DNA of 64,000 bases from Defluviimonas salinarum (GTDB lineage: Bacteria > Pseudomonadota > Alphaproteobacteria > Rhodobacterales > Rhodobacteraceae), in NCBI RefSeq assembly GCF_026013545.1, contig NZ_JAPDOG010000022.1:1-64000 (forward strand). Reading direction: 5' to 3'. This document shows, in pieces, positions 52,636 to 61,872 of this stretch. The translations under genes were made by a program, and so were the position numbers. The notes beneath the pieces were generated by a model. It worked only from the letters and a program-made list of their open reading frames with translations, had not been told where the DNA came from and did not search any database. The number at the start of each line of letters is the position of its first letter. The first letter of the stretch is position 1.

Positions 52636-53534
52636 CAACGTTGCCTCAGTTTCGGATTGAGCGCATCGTTCAGCCCATCGCCGACAAGCGCGATCGCCAG
52701 AACCGCGACGAAGATCGCGATGCCGGGTATGGTCACGGTATAGGCCGACTGAAGGATGAATTCGCGGTTGGAGCCGATGATCTGCCCCCAGCTCATCACG
52801 TTGGGGTCCGTAAGGCCAAGGAAACTCAGACCCGCTTCGAACAGGATCGCGGAACCGGTCATCAGTGCGGCCTGGACGATGATCGGCGGCAGCGCATTCG
52901 GCAGGATCACCTTCAGCATCAGTTTCGCCGGGGTCGCCCCCGCTGCCCGGCTTGCGGTGACGTATTCGAGCTCGCGGATGCGCAGGAATTCGGCACGGGT
53001 GATCCGGGCCACGGCGGGCCAACTGACGATGCCGATTGCGAGCGTGATCATCAGCAGCGATGCGCCGAAAAGGGCAACGATCACCATCGAGAAGAGAAGC
53101 GTGGGCAGGACCTGGAAGAACTCGGTGATGCGCATGAGGATCTCTTCCACCCAGCCGCGGTAGAACCCGGCGAGTGCGCCAACGGCCACCCCGATCAGGA
53201 TTGTCACGATGGCGGCGGCTACACCCACTACAAGCGAAACGCGTGCGCCCACTAGCATCTGGGCCACCAGATCCCGGCCGATGTAGTCCGTCCCAAGCAG
53301 GAACCCGTCAGCACCGGGCGGAGAAAACGGCCGCCAGACAAGTTCAAAGGGGTCGGTCGGGTACAGCAAGGGCCCGACGATGGCCCCAAGCATGATCAAC
53401 ACGAGCACGAAAAGCCCAACCATTGCCGAATGGTTGGCCCGAAACTTCGTCCAGGCTTCGGACAGCGGCGAACTGGCCTTTTCCTTTGAAAGGGTGGGAG
53501 CGTTCAAGGGTCCGGTCTCGTTCTTGCTGGTCAC
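52635..53534 (-). CDS. Peptide-type ABC permease (DppC-like), second system
   Basis: A 299-residue permease: cytoplasmic N-terminus, first helix at about 38-58 (MVGLFVLVLIMLGAIVGPLL), DppC motif FLLGTDYIGRDLVAQML, EAA loop RELEYVTASRAAGATPAKL, and the usual end GDGLNDALNPKLRQR. It overlaps the DppB-like gene by 4 bp. Complete. Confidence 0.92.
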   Translation of the reverse strand: MTSKNETGPLNAPTLSKEKASSPLSEAWTKFRANHSAMVGLFVLVLIMLGAIVGPLLYPTDPFELVWRPFSPPGADGFLLGTDYIGRDLVAQMLVGARVSLVVGVAAAIVTILIGVAVGALAGFYRGWVEEILMRITEFFQVLPTLLFSMVIVALFGASLLMITLAIGIVSWPAVARITRAEFLRIRELEYVTASRAAGATPAKLMLKVILPNALPPIIVQAALMTGSAILFEAGLSFLGLTDPNVMSWGQIIGSNREFILQSAYTVTIPGIAIFVAVLAIALVGDGLNDALNPKLRQR

Positions 53535-54508
53535 TGGCCCGTCCTCACTCTGGGGTCGACAAGTCGTTGCACTAGGTCAGTGAGCAGGTTCCCGGCGATG
53601 ACGATGAGCGCCGAGAAGAACAGGATGCCGAGGATCGTCGGCGTGTCGCGGGCGACGATCACCTGAAACGCAAGGGTTCCTAGCCCCGGCCAGGAAAAGA
53701 CCGTTTCCACGAGGACCGCGCCCGAGATGACCGCTGAGAATTGCAGCCCCGCAAGGGTGATGACCGGCGAAAGCGCGTTCTTCAGCGCGTGCTTGTAGAC
53801 GACCGAGCGCATGGGCAGACCCTTGGCCTTGGCGGTGCGGACATAGTCCGAGCCGAGCGTTTCCATCATCGAGGCCCGGCAGAGCCGAGAGTAGAGCGCG
53901 AGGAAGGTTGTGCTCAGCGTGAAGACGGGCAACACCATGTGCCGCGCGACGTCGAAGGAATGCGCCCAGAACCCGCCCGTGACCGTAACATCGCGCATGC
54001 CGCCCACCGGGAACCAGTGGATCTGGAGGGAAAAGGCGATCAGCAGCAGGATGCCCGTCCAGAAAACCGGCGCTGCGTGGCCGAAAAAGGCGACGATGGT
54101 GACCAGATGGCTGAGAAAGCCATTCGGGCGACGCGCGGAAAAGACGCCCGTTACGACGCCGATGACCAGCGCAAGAGTCTGCGCGGTGATCACCAACAGG
54201 AGCGTCGCCGGCAGGCGTTCGAGGATGAGTTCTGTAACCGGACGGTTGTAGTAGTAGGAACTGCCTAGATCGAAATGCAGAACCTTCCAGATATACTGAC
54301 CAAGTTGTACGATAAACGGCTGATCAAGGCCATAGTCCGCCCGGATCTGCGCCAGGATCTCGGCATCCGCACCGCCCATCGATTGCGCGATCGTGTCCGC
54401 CACGTCCCCTGGCGCGAGATGGATCATCACGAAGTTCAGCACGACAACTGCGGCGAGCAGCAGCGCTGAATAGACGATCCGGAGAAAGGTTATGCGAAGG
54501 ACATCCAA
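53531..54508 (-). CDS. Peptide-type ABC permease (DppB-like), second system
   Basis: A 325-residue permease. First helix near the N-terminus (IVYSALLLAAVVVLNFVMI), DppB motif YGLDQPFIVQLGQYIWKVLHFD, EAA loop GSDYVRTAKAKGLPMRSV, end LTDLVQRLVDPRVRTG. It follows the binding-protein gene after a 63-bp gap that holds a perfect stem-loop. Confidence 0.92.
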   Translation of the reverse strand: MDVLRITFLRIVYSALLLAAVVVLNFVMIHLAPGDVADTIAQSMGGADAEILAQIRADYGLDQPFIVQLGQYIWKVLHFDLGSSYYYNRPVTELILERLPATLLLVITAQTLALVIGVVTGVFSARRPNGFLSHLVTIVAFFGHAAPVFWTGILLLIAFSLQIHWFPVGGMRDVTVTGGFWAHSFDVARHMVLPVFTLSTTFLALYSRLCRASMMETLGSDYVRTAKAKGLPMRSVVYKHALKNALSPVITLAGLQFSAVISGAVLVETVFSWPGLGTLAFQVIVARDTPTILGILFFSALIVIAGNLLTDLVQRLVDPRVRTGQ

Positions 54509-54540
54509 AGCCGCATCCTTTTCTGCGTGGATGAAGAGAA

Positions 54541-54564
54541 GCCCTGACGCTCGCGCGTCAGGGC
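54541..54564 (-). terminator. Intercistronic stem-loop between binding protein and permease
   Basis: GCCCTGACGC at 54541-54550 and GCGTCAGGGC at 54555-54564 form a perfect 10-bp stem with a TCGC/GCGA tetraloop, followed on the minus strand by TTCTCTTC. It lies 7 bases after the binding-protein stop. It probably attenuates transcription and protects the upstream mRNA, giving more binding protein than permease. Confidence 0.7.
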
Positions 54565-54571
54565 GCGGCGT

Positions 54572-56149
54572 TCACGCCTTCAAATATGCGCCGTCCATCG
54601 GGTCCAAGACCGACCAGATGCCCTTCGGCAGGCCACCAACGTTGTCGGAATAGGCGGTGTAGAGCGGCGTCGCGTTCACTGGATAGAGCGGCAGGTCTTC
54701 CGCGACGATTGCCTGGAACTCGTCGTAAAGCGCCTTCCGCTTGGCCTGGTCATTCTCGTTGGCGGCAAGGGCCAGGATCTCGTCGACCTTCGGATTGGAA
54801 TAGCCTTGCGTGTTCGACCAGACGCCATTGCCGATATTCGACGAGATAAAGGTACGGTGGACGCCGATCACCGGGTCACCCCAGTTGTAGACGTTGTCCC
54901 AGGCCAGATCGAATTCCATCTTACCCATCACATCCGCCCAACTCGCGAAGTCGGGATAGGAGCGGACTGTGACCTCGATTCCGACCTTGGCCAATGCCGC
55001 CTTTACATATTCCGTTCGCGACCGGTAGCCGGGGAAGCCCGGCAGTTCGATGTTCAACTCGAAGCGCTTGCCGTCCTTGAGTGGGAAGCCTGCTTCATCG
55101 AGCAGCGCCGCGGCCTTGTCGAGATCGAACTCGTAGGTTGGAACGTCTGGGTTGTAGAACGGGCTGTCCGGGTGAATTCCGGTTCTGGCGTCTTTCGCGG
55201 TGCCGAACAGAAGCGCGTTCAGAATGAAGTTCTTGTCGATGGCATAGGCGATGGCCTGCCTGACCCGCTTGTCCTGCAGCGGCCCGCGCGTCGTGTTCAT
55301 CGCGAGCCAGTCAATAGGGCCGATGCCGCCGTATCCGTCGTTCGTGATCGTCACGCCGTCTGCTTTCTGCAGCTGCTGGATGACGGTTGGCTCGCTTTCG
55401 AACGCGGTGAGTTGAAGCTCACCGTTTTCCATCGCGATCGTGCGGCCGGAGCTTTCCGGCAGGATGCGGATCACGATCCGGTCAAGATGCGGCAGATGGT
55501 CTTCCCAGTAGCCGTCGTAACGTTCCAGGATGATGTGCTCGTCTCGCTGGAACTCGACCAACTTGAAGGGGCCGGAGCCGACGACGTCTTCGCTGTTGCG
55601 GGGATGGGTCTTGAGATCCTGGCCGTCGCCGTAGATATGTTTCGGGATGATCGACATAAGCGGGCCCGACATGGCGAGGATCAGGGTCGGATGCGGATGT
55701 TCGAGATTGATCACGGCGGTCAGCGGATCGGGGGTGTCCACCGACGTGACAGGCGCAAGCATGGTCTTGAACGGATGGTTGTTCTTGATCACGTCGATCG
55801 AGAAGGCCACGTCGTCGGACGTGATCGGCACGCCGTCGTGGAAGGTTGCATTCTCCCGCAGGTGGAGCGTGACCTGCAGACCGTCTTCGCTGACTTCCCA
55901 AGCCTCCGCCAGATAGGGCTGAGGGTTCCAGTTTTCGTCGAAGCGCAGCGGCGTGGCGAAAAGCTTGGTGCCCGGCAATCCGGTGCCGGTCCCGGACTGA
56001 ACCGCCGGGTTCAGCACACGCGGCGTCCCATCGGCCTGCGAGATGATCAGCGTCCCGCCCTTGGTCGGGGTTTCTTGCGCCATGCCGGCCCGTACCAGCA
56101 TGGTCGACGCCATCATGGCACCAATGAAGGTCCTTCTCCTAAGTTCCAT
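54572..56149 (-). CDS. Peptide-type ABC substrate-binding protein, second system
   Basis: A 525-residue SBP_bac_5 protein. Its N-terminus has a Tat-like signal (MELRRRTFIGAMM, cleavage after about AGMA). Mature features: GGTLIISQADGTPRVLNPAV, EAWEVSEDGLQVTLHLRENA, FKLVEFQRDEHIILERYDGYW. ATG 56149 is chosen because the upstream frame (to 56353) is AT-rich and not homologous. It heads the second importer operon; the AT-rich stretch at 56215-56280 is the promoter region. Ligand unknown; the neighbouring amidohydrolase suggests an amide or cyclic amide. Confidence 0.92.
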   Translation of the reverse strand: MELRRRTFIGAMMASTMLVRAGMAQETPTKGGTLIISQADGTPRVLNPAVQSGTGTGLPGTKLFATPLRFDENWNPQPYLAEAWEVSEDGLQVTLHLRENATFHDGVPITSDDVAFSIDVIKNNHPFKTMLAPVTSVDTPDPLTAVINLEHPHPTLILAMSGPLMSIIPKHIYGDGQDLKTHPRNSEDVVGSGPFKLVEFQRDEHIILERYDGYWEDHLPHLDRIVIRILPESSGRTIAMENGELQLTAFESEPTVIQQLQKADGVTITNDGYGGIGPIDWLAMNTTRGPLQDKRVRQAIAYAIDKNFILNALLFGTAKDARTGIHPDSPFYNPDVPTYEFDLDKAAALLDEAGFPLKDGKRFELNIELPGFPGYRSRTEYVKAALAKVGIEVTVRSYPDFASWADVMGKMEFDLAWDNVYNWGDPVIGVHRTFISSNIGNGVWSNTQGYSNPKVDEILALAANENDQAKRKALYDEFQAIVAEDLPLYPVNATPLYTAYSDNVGGLPKGIWSVLDPMDGAYLKA

Positions 56150-56428
56150 GTGCTTAGTCTCCGAGTTGGGTTTGTCTTGTGCCGTCCACGAGGTTGTCCG
56201 GAGACGATAGCGAATGTTCATTAACTCGAATAATATATTTATCGTTGCTAATAAAAACAAAAAATAGTTGATATAGCCATACTGACCGACGGCGGCTCTA
56301 CGTGATGGCGATGACACGGGGAAGCTTTCGCCGGTCCCGTCGCGTACACGCATACCGCACCGGCGCAGTGGGAAAGGGCCTGCACCCGTTCCGGGCGGAC
56401 AACCTCTCGGGGCTTTCCGATCGGGGGA

Positions 56429-57349
56429 TCATTTCACCAAGAGATGGTCGAAGCCCCCGGCGTCCCGCAGCGCGATGCAGTTCTCGACGAAGGTTTGCAC
56501 GATCAGTGGCGGTCGCGCGCTGCCTGGCCGCAGAATGCCGAAGACCTCTGACGCTTTTACGCCTTCGATCGGCAGGACCCGGTAACCAGATTCGCCGGCC
56601 CGATAGTCGAAGGGACGAATGTTCAGTAAGCCCACGCCGAACCCGCTCGCGACCAGTGCGCGAAGGATTTCAGACGATCGCGTCGTGTGCACAATATTGA
56701 GTGCAAGATCCTCGGATTCGAAAAGCGCGGCATAGGTTTCGCGCGCGCCTGCCAAGTCGAGCATGATGAATGGTCGCGTCAGGAGTTCCGCAAGCGTGGT
56801 GCGTGCCGACCCGGCAATCGGATCCGTTGCCGGGACAAGCGCGTACGGTGGCGGGCAAAAGAGGGGCTCCAACACCTGTCCGGGCGCGATGTCGTTAATG
56901 TAGCTTAGGGCAAGGTCAGCTTCGCCGGTTTCGATGAACTCCTGGACCTGCTTCATGGTGCCTTCAAGAACCGTGATCGCGACCTCGGGCATCACCTCCG
57001 TCATGCTGCGCAAGATCGGCGGAAGAACGGCCGGCGCCGCCGTGCTGTAGCAGGCAATCCTGAGCCGTCCGCGCGCGGTGCCGTCGAGCGACTGCATTTC
57101 GGCATCGAAATGCCGCAACCTGTGCAGGAGCCGCCGGATCACCAACATCGCGTCTGATCCCCGGGGCGTGAGGGCGATACCCTTGGCGGGCGTGCGCACG
57201 AAAATCTCGTAGCCTAGCGTTTCCTCAAACCCATCAATGGCCGCCGCAATCGAACTGTTCGATATCGCGAGTTCCGCGGCGGCGTTGGCGATCGACCCCA
57301 GCCGCGCGGCCGCCTCGACATAGGTGAGTTGCTTCAATGTGTAGTGCAT
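56429..57349 (-). CDS. LysR-family regulator
   Basis: A 306-residue LysR regulator. The HTH lies at about residues 8-60 (YVEAAARLGSIANAAAELAI, IAAAIDGFEETLGY) with an effector domain after residue 90. It is divergent from the amidohydrolase gene and sits between that gene and the importer operon on its own strand, the expected place for a regulator of both. An inverted repeat in the divergent gap is the candidate site. Confidence 0.9.
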   Translation of the reverse strand: MHYTLKQLTYVEAAARLGSIANAAAELAISNSSIAAAIDGFEETLGYEIFVRTPAKGIALTPRGSDAMLVIRRLLHRLRHFDAEMQSLDGTARGRLRIACYSTAAPAVLPPILRSMTEVMPEVAITVLEGTMKQVQEFIETGEADLALSYINDIAPGQVLEPLFCPPPYALVPATDPIAGSARTTLAELLTRPFIMLDLAGARETYAALFESEDLALNIVHTTRSSEILRALVASGFGVGLLNIRPFDYRAGESGYRVLPIEGVKASEVFGILRPGSARPPLIVQTFVENCIALRDAGGFDHLLVK

Positions 57350-57379
57350 GGCCAGCTATTGGGCAGAAAAATAGGTTTT

Positions 57380-57411
57380 AATCAACAAATAAATACAGTT
57401 TTTGGTTGATT
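57380..57411. promoter_or_regulatory. Candidate LysR site between lysR and amidohydrolase genes
   Basis: AATCAAC at 57380-57386 and GTTGATT at 57405-57411 form a perfect 7-bp inverted repeat separated by 18 AT-rich bases, about 30 bp from the LysR start and 50 bp from the amidohydrolase start. A single GTTGAT half-site also occurs at 56267-56272 before the binding-protein gene. Confidence 0.5.
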
Positions 57412-57459
57412 GAATCTAACCTAACTTACCGTCCAGTTCACGAGCGATGGAGAGGGCGC

Positions 57460-59100
57460 GTGCGGACGACGATCTATTCCGCCAAGAAAATCATAACGAT
57501 GAACGCCAACCGGCCCAACGTATCACACGTCGCGGTTCGGGGCGGACGGATCCTCGGAGCGGGCACGCTTGCCGAGCTGGAGGGCTGGGGCGACTACGTC
57601 TTGGACGAGCGTTTCAAGGATAAGGTCCTGATGCCGGGTTTCGTCGAGGGCCATGGCCATTCAGCAGCGGGCGCACTTTGGGACCATGTCTATGTCGGAT
57701 GGTTCGATGATGTCGATTCGGATGGAAAGCGATGGTCCGGGCTAAAGTCGGTCGATGACGTCGTCGAGAGGCTGAAACGCGCGGGCGACGAGATGACGGA
57801 TCAGACCACGCCGGTGATCGGCTGGGGATTCGATCCGATTTATATGTCGAACAAGCGCATTGGCCGCGCCGATCTTGACCGCGTGTCGACGACCCGACCC
57901 GTGGTGGTCATGCAGGCTTCCGGCCACATCATGAACGTGAATACCCGTGCGCTGGAATTGGCCGGGATGCTGCGGACCGGGCATACCCATCCCGGTATTC
58001 CCCTCGGGGATGACGGGCTGCCGGCCGGCGAGTTGAAGAGCCCGGAAATAATGACGCCCGTCGGTCGGCATTTCGGCCTCGACAGCGTGATGGTCACGGC
58101 CAACGAGGCGTCCTTGCGCAACTACGCCCGGCTGTGCGTGCGCGCAGGTGTGACCACGACCACCGACCTTGGTGTGGAACTCGACGACACGTTGCTCGGC
58201 CTATACGAAAACGTCACCGGGGAACCCGACTATCCCGTATGTCTGGTGGTGCTGCGCATCGCGTTCGGCGCGACGCCAACCGATCTGGTGGATTATTGTG
58301 TCTCGACGCGGAACCGCACCACCGAACGGCTTGATCTCGGCCGGATCAAGGTGATCGCGGACGGATCGATACAGGGTTTTACGGCGCGGCTTCGCTGGCC
58401 CGGCTACTACAACGGCGCCGAGAACGGTCTTTGGTACATCGCGCCGTCTCAGCTGGAGCAGATCTACGAACTGGCCCTGATGAAGAACGTACAGGTCCAC
58501 ACCCACACTAATGGCGACGAAGCAACACAGCTTGCCATCGACTGCTTGGGATCGGCGTTGGGCAAGATCGGCAGTGCCGATCACCGGTTCACACTCCAGC
58601 ACTGTCAACTCGCCTCGACCGCGCAGTTCCGCCAGATGGCAAGCCTGGGCATGTGTGTGAACCTCTTCGCCAACCACCATTTCTACTGGGGCGACGAACA
58701 TTCCCATCTGACCGTGGGCCCGGAGAGGGCCAAGCGGATGAACGCCTGCCGGACGGCGCTCGAAGCCGGTGTTCCGATGACGATTCACTCCGACGTGCCC
58801 GTCACACCCCTCGCCCCGCTCTTCACCGCCTGGGCTGCGGTGAACCGGCTAACGGCGTCCGGCCGCGTTCTGGGCGCGCACCAGTGCATTTCAGTGCACG
58901 AGGCCCTGCGGGCCATCACGCTCGGCGCGGCCTACACGCTCAAGCTGGACGATGAGATCGGGTCGATCGAGGTGGGCAAACGCGCCGATTTCGCAGTGCT
59001 GGAAGGCGACCCGACAGAAGTCGATCCTATATCGCTAAAAGACGTTCGGGTTTGGGGCACGGTCCAGGGTGGGCGGATCTTTGCCGCGGCCGATATCTGA
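57460..59100 (+). CDS. YtcJ-type metal-dependent amidohydrolase
   Basis: A 546-residue amidohydrolase 3 family enzyme. The metal-binding HGHS is at about 65-68, then VHTHTNGDEATQ, FTLQHCQLAS and HSDVPVTPLAP; the C-terminal beta domain ends KRADFAVLEGDPTE. GTG 57460 is preferred because GGAGAGG precedes it and the conserved YSAKKIITMN follows at once; the open frame extends to 57406. Its gene overlaps the COG0523 GTPase by a TGATG junction. The pair, with an importer and LysR next door, suggests uptake and hydrolysis of an amide-type nutrient. Confidence 0.87.
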   Translation: MRTTIYSAKKIITMNANRPNVSHVAVRGGRILGAGTLAELEGWGDYVLDERFKDKVLMPGFVEGHGHSAAGALWDHVYVGWFDDVDSDGKRWSGLKSVDDVVERLKRAGDEMTDQTTPVIGWGFDPIYMSNKRIGRADLDRVSTTRPVVVMQASGHIMNVNTRALELAGMLRTGHTHPGIPLGDDGLPAGELKSPEIMTPVGRHFGLDSVMVTANEASLRNYARLCVRAGVTTTTDLGVELDDTLLGLYENVTGEPDYPVCLVVLRIAFGATPTDLVDYCVSTRNRTTERLDLGRIKVIADGSIQGFTARLRWPGYYNGAENGLWYIAPSQLEQIYELALMKNVQVHTHTNGDEATQLAIDCLGSALGKIGSADHRFTLQHCQLASTAQFRQMASLGMCVNLFANHHFYWGDEHSHLTVGPERAKRMNACRTALEAGVPMTIHSDVPVTPLAPLFTAWAAVNRLTASGRVLGAHQCISVHEALRAITLGAAYTLKLDDEIGSIEVGKRADFAVLEGDPTEVDPISLKDVRVWGTVQGGRIFAAADI

Positions 59101-59984
59101 TGCCGCTGCCGGTTACTTTGATCGCGGGGTACCTCGGCTCCGGCAAGACGACGCTTGTCAATTATCTGCTGCGCAATGCGAAGGGATGCAGGCTTGCCGT
59201 CCTCGTTAATGATTTTGGGGACTTGCCCATTGATGCCGATTTGATCGAAGCGGACGACGGGACCGTCGTCCAGATTGCCGGAGGCTGTGTCTGCTGTGCC
59301 TATGGCGGCAACCTTTCCCGAGCGTTGGCCAGCGTCCTCGAAATGCGGCCGCGCCCTAATCACGTCTTGATCGAGGCGTCCGGCGTATCACTTCCCGGCT
59401 CCATCGCAGCAACTGTCGAACTGACGGCAGGATTGTGGTTCAACGGTACGCTCGTTCTGGCCGATGCCGAACAGATCCGACGGAATGCGGCCAGCAGCTA
59501 CTTGGCGGACACGATCACCCGGCAATTGCGCCAGGGCGATCTTCTGATTCTGACAAAGCCCGATCTCGTCCCTGATGAGGAGCTTGCCGCCACCGCCAAT
59601 TGGCTGGAAACTATCGCACCGCGGCGGCCGGTTGTACATGCGCAATTCGGCGCCGTGCCAGTGGACGTGGCTCTGGGCAGTTTGTCAGCGCATGGCGCGG
59701 GCCCTGCGGACAAGTTCAACGGACACAGTCGGTTTAAGAGCGTGGTCCTGCGGCCGGAACGGCCTGTTGATGCCGAGGCAATGGCGTCCGCGCTTGCCGC
59801 CAATCCCGGTGTCGCGCGGGCGAAGGGGTTCGTCCTAACGCCATCGGGCTACGCGCTTCTTCACGTGGTCGGCCCCCGCTACACCGTCGAATCGATTGCG
59901 TGCAGCCATCCGATCGGCGTGGTCTGTATCGGGCTTGATGCCGAGCTGGAACTTGATTGCGGCTTTGAATCACAGATTGCGTGA
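59100..59984 (+). CDS. COG0523-family GTPase (CobW/metallochaperone-like)
   Basis: A 294-residue G3E GTPase. The P-loop is GYLGSGKTT (10-18), the metal-binding motif GGCVCC is at 61-66, and LTKPDLV provides the guanine-specificity motif. A small C-terminal CobW domain follows. Family members insert or traffic Zn, Co or Ni for partner metalloenzymes. Start and stop overlap with the amidohydrolase (TGATG) makes that enzyme the obvious client; this is inference. The protein is short for the family and lacks the usual long His-rich region. Confidence 0.87.
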   Translation: MPLPVTLIAGYLGSGKTTLVNYLLRNAKGCRLAVLVNDFGDLPIDADLIEADDGTVVQIAGGCVCCAYGGNLSRALASVLEMRPRPNHVLIEASGVSLPGSIAATVELTAGLWFNGTLVLADAEQIRRNAASSYLADTITRQLRQGDLLILTKPDLVPDEELAATANWLETIAPRRPVVHAQFGAVPVDVALGSLSAHGAGPADKFNGHSRFKSVVLRPERPVDAEAMASALAANPGVARAKGFVLTPSGYALLHVVGPRYTVESIACSHPIGVVCIGLDAELELDCGFESQIA

Positions 59985-60185
59985 CCTCGGAAGCGCTGCT
60001 CGCAGGCTCTGATGACGGATTAGTGGCCCGTTACAGACGCACTTGTGCCGAGGCTTCCGCACTGCATGAAGTGGGAGCTTGTACGAGCGTCGGGTGATGC
60101 GTGGATCTTACAATCCGGATTTATCAAGGTGATACTCCCTCAGTGAGGTGGTCAGCCATTATGTTTGGGAAAACGGAGGATCGGA

Positions 60186-60239
60186 ATGGCTACGAAGCGG
60201 CACAGGCCGGAAGAGATTGTCAGTCTGCATCCGGCATAG
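60186..60239 (+). pseudogene. IS3-family OrfA fragment
   Basis: ATG 60186 begins MATKRHRPEEIVSLHPA and then stops. The first dozen residues closely resemble the start of OrfA at 1476 (MANKRHKPEEIV). Only this piece and about 55 bp of leader with an end-like sequence remain, so it is the 5' stub of an IS3 element. Confidence 0.75.
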
Positions 60240-60283
60240 GCCGCGGTCAGGCGACTTGTCTGTGCTCCGAAGGTTGCCAAGTC

Positions 60284-60798
60284 TCAGGGAAGCAGGCCCG
60301 GCACGTGGGTGACCGTCATGTCCTGCAACCGGGCGAGGATGTCGGCCAGCCATGCCTGGGGGTCGATGTCGTTCATCTTCGCTGTGACGATCATGGAATA
60401 CATGTGAGCGGCGCGATCGCCGCCGCGCTCGGAACCGGCGAAGAGGTATGGCTTCCGACCGAGAGCCACGCCCCTCAGCGCCCGTTCGGCAGCGTTGTTC
60501 GTCAAGTAGACCCTGCCGTCTTCGAGGAAGCGCGTGAACGCCTCCCTGCAGTCCCTCTTGAACATGTAGCCGATCGCCTTGGCGACTGGGTTGTGCTTCG
60601 GCATCCTGTCGCGCTCGGCAAACAGCCAGTCGCGCAGTGCTTCGACGAAAGGATGGGACAGTTGGTGCCTGGTCGCCCGCAGTTTCGCAACCTTCAGGCC
60701 GTTGATGCCATGCTCGATGTCGAAAACCGTGTCGATCTGCGCCACGGCTTCCAAGGCGACGGACGCAATGTCATGGGCGGATTTGCCATTAAGAGCGT
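60284..60798 (-). pseudogene. IS66-family transposase C-terminal fragment
   Basis: The C-terminal part of an IS66 TnpC transposase: FDIEHGINGLK, AIGYMFKRDCREAF, the catalytic-region LTNNAAERALRGVALGRKPYLFAGSE (split by residues) and AKMNDIDPQAWLADILARL. The N-terminal two thirds are absent: the reading frame meets the IS6 inverted repeat at about 60799, so the IS6 insertion truncates it. Confidence 0.83.
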
Positions 60799-61623
60799 GG
60801 TTCCGTCGCAGATATCCCACGCTGCCGATACGGGCCGTTGGACGGACATGATTATGCTGCGAGCTGGGCGAATTACTCGAAGGCGGAGAGATGGTTCTCT
60901 GCGCACCGGCCCTTGGGGATCATGTGTGCCACCTCGATGCCTACCAGGGTCGCGGTAGCTGAATGAGATGCCTTAACGCCCATCATCGAGCCGGTGATGC
61001 GTTTGATGAAACGGTGGTCTTGCTCGAGAATAATATTGAGGTAATTGGCCTGCCGATTTCGATCATCCGCCTGGCACCGGTAAATTTCAAGGTCGCGCTG
61101 ACCGCCTCTGGACCCGCCGGATTGGCGCCGCTCTTGTCGATGACGACCCGATCCGGCACACCGTTCGTGGCGACCGCCCGCCTGCAAAATCTCCGGGCCG
61201 CGGCCATATCCCGACGCCCGGAGCGCATGAAATCGAGCGCCTGGCCATTCCGATCCAAGGCGCGGTAGAGGTAGGTCCACTTGCCGCGAACCTTGATGTC
61301 GGTTTCGTCCACCCGCCAGGAATTGGCCGTCGGACGCTTCCGCGCCTGAGTCTGTGCGGCGATCAGCGGCGCGAACCTCACCACCCAACGGTTCAGCGTG
61401 GAGTCGTCAACCGCGACGCCACGCTCGGCCAGGTTCTCTTCTAGGTCTCGGTAGGAGGCGGAATAGCGGACATAGAAGAACACCGCGCGCAGGATCACGG
61501 GCTTCGGGTGGTGCATCCCTTTGAAATCAATCACCATCCTACCCAGCCTGCTCACGCGTTTTGCCCGACCCGATGTTCAGCATCGCCTCTTCCGATGAAA
61601 GGCTGAAAGTTTGCGACACTACC
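60799..61623 (-). mobile_element. IS6-family insertion sequence
   Basis: About 825 bp, a normal IS6 length, bounded by related ends: GGTTCCGTCGCAGAT at 60799-60813 and, inverted, GTTTGCGACACTACC at 61609-61623 (about 10 of 15 positions shared). It encodes one transposase on the minus strand. It interrupts an IS66 copy on one side and an SDR gene on the other; since these are different sequences, a rearrangement across the element has occurred. Confidence 0.75.
60873..61555 (-). pseudogene. IS6-family transposase, frameshifted
   Basis: A DDE transposase of IS26 type. The N-terminal part reads from 61555 (FKGMHHPKPVILRAVFFYV), with the catalytic RVDETDIKVRGKW and VVIDKSGAN. Near 61045 the frame breaks after MIEIGR; the continuation NYLNIILEQDHRFIKRI (catalytic Glu) and GIEVAHMIPKG is in another frame. 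A TAA at 60873-60875 lies six codons before the expected end. Two lesions make activity unlikely. Confidence 0.87.
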
Positions 61624-61717
61624 TGCCGGCAAGGGACTTGGCGATGCCCGCGTCAATCTCGCGGCTGGCGCCGGTGACGAAGGCCACGCGACCCGTCAGA
61701 TCAGAAGGATCCTTCAT
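61624..61717 (-). pseudogene. SDR gene truncated by the IS6 element
   Basis: ATG 61717 starts MKDPSDLTGRVAFVTGASRE, clearly the N-terminus of a short-chain dehydrogenase (TGxxxGxG cofactor loop, with GIG changed to EID). The frame ends after 31 residues at the IS6 boundary. It lies 155 bp downstream of the acyl-CoA ligase gene on the same strand, so an SDR once followed that gene. No matching remainder was found in the window. Confidence 0.82.
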
Positions 61718-61872
61718 GGTGCTTCCTCTGCATGGATTGCTCCGGGCCTGCGCGGGTGCCAGGTTCGGGGCCGTCAACCGTCAGAGGCTTGGTCTGGCGA
61801 CACCCGCCACGCGTTTTCTGGACCGGCATGTAGTGGCCAGACCATCCGGCCACATGACCGACGTCGGACGGT

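Noticed and set aside
59985-60060. Possible terminator after the COG0523 gene (CGGAAGC and GCTTCCG)
   Set aside because: The complementary segments are nearly 50 bases apart with no U-tract; too weak to list.
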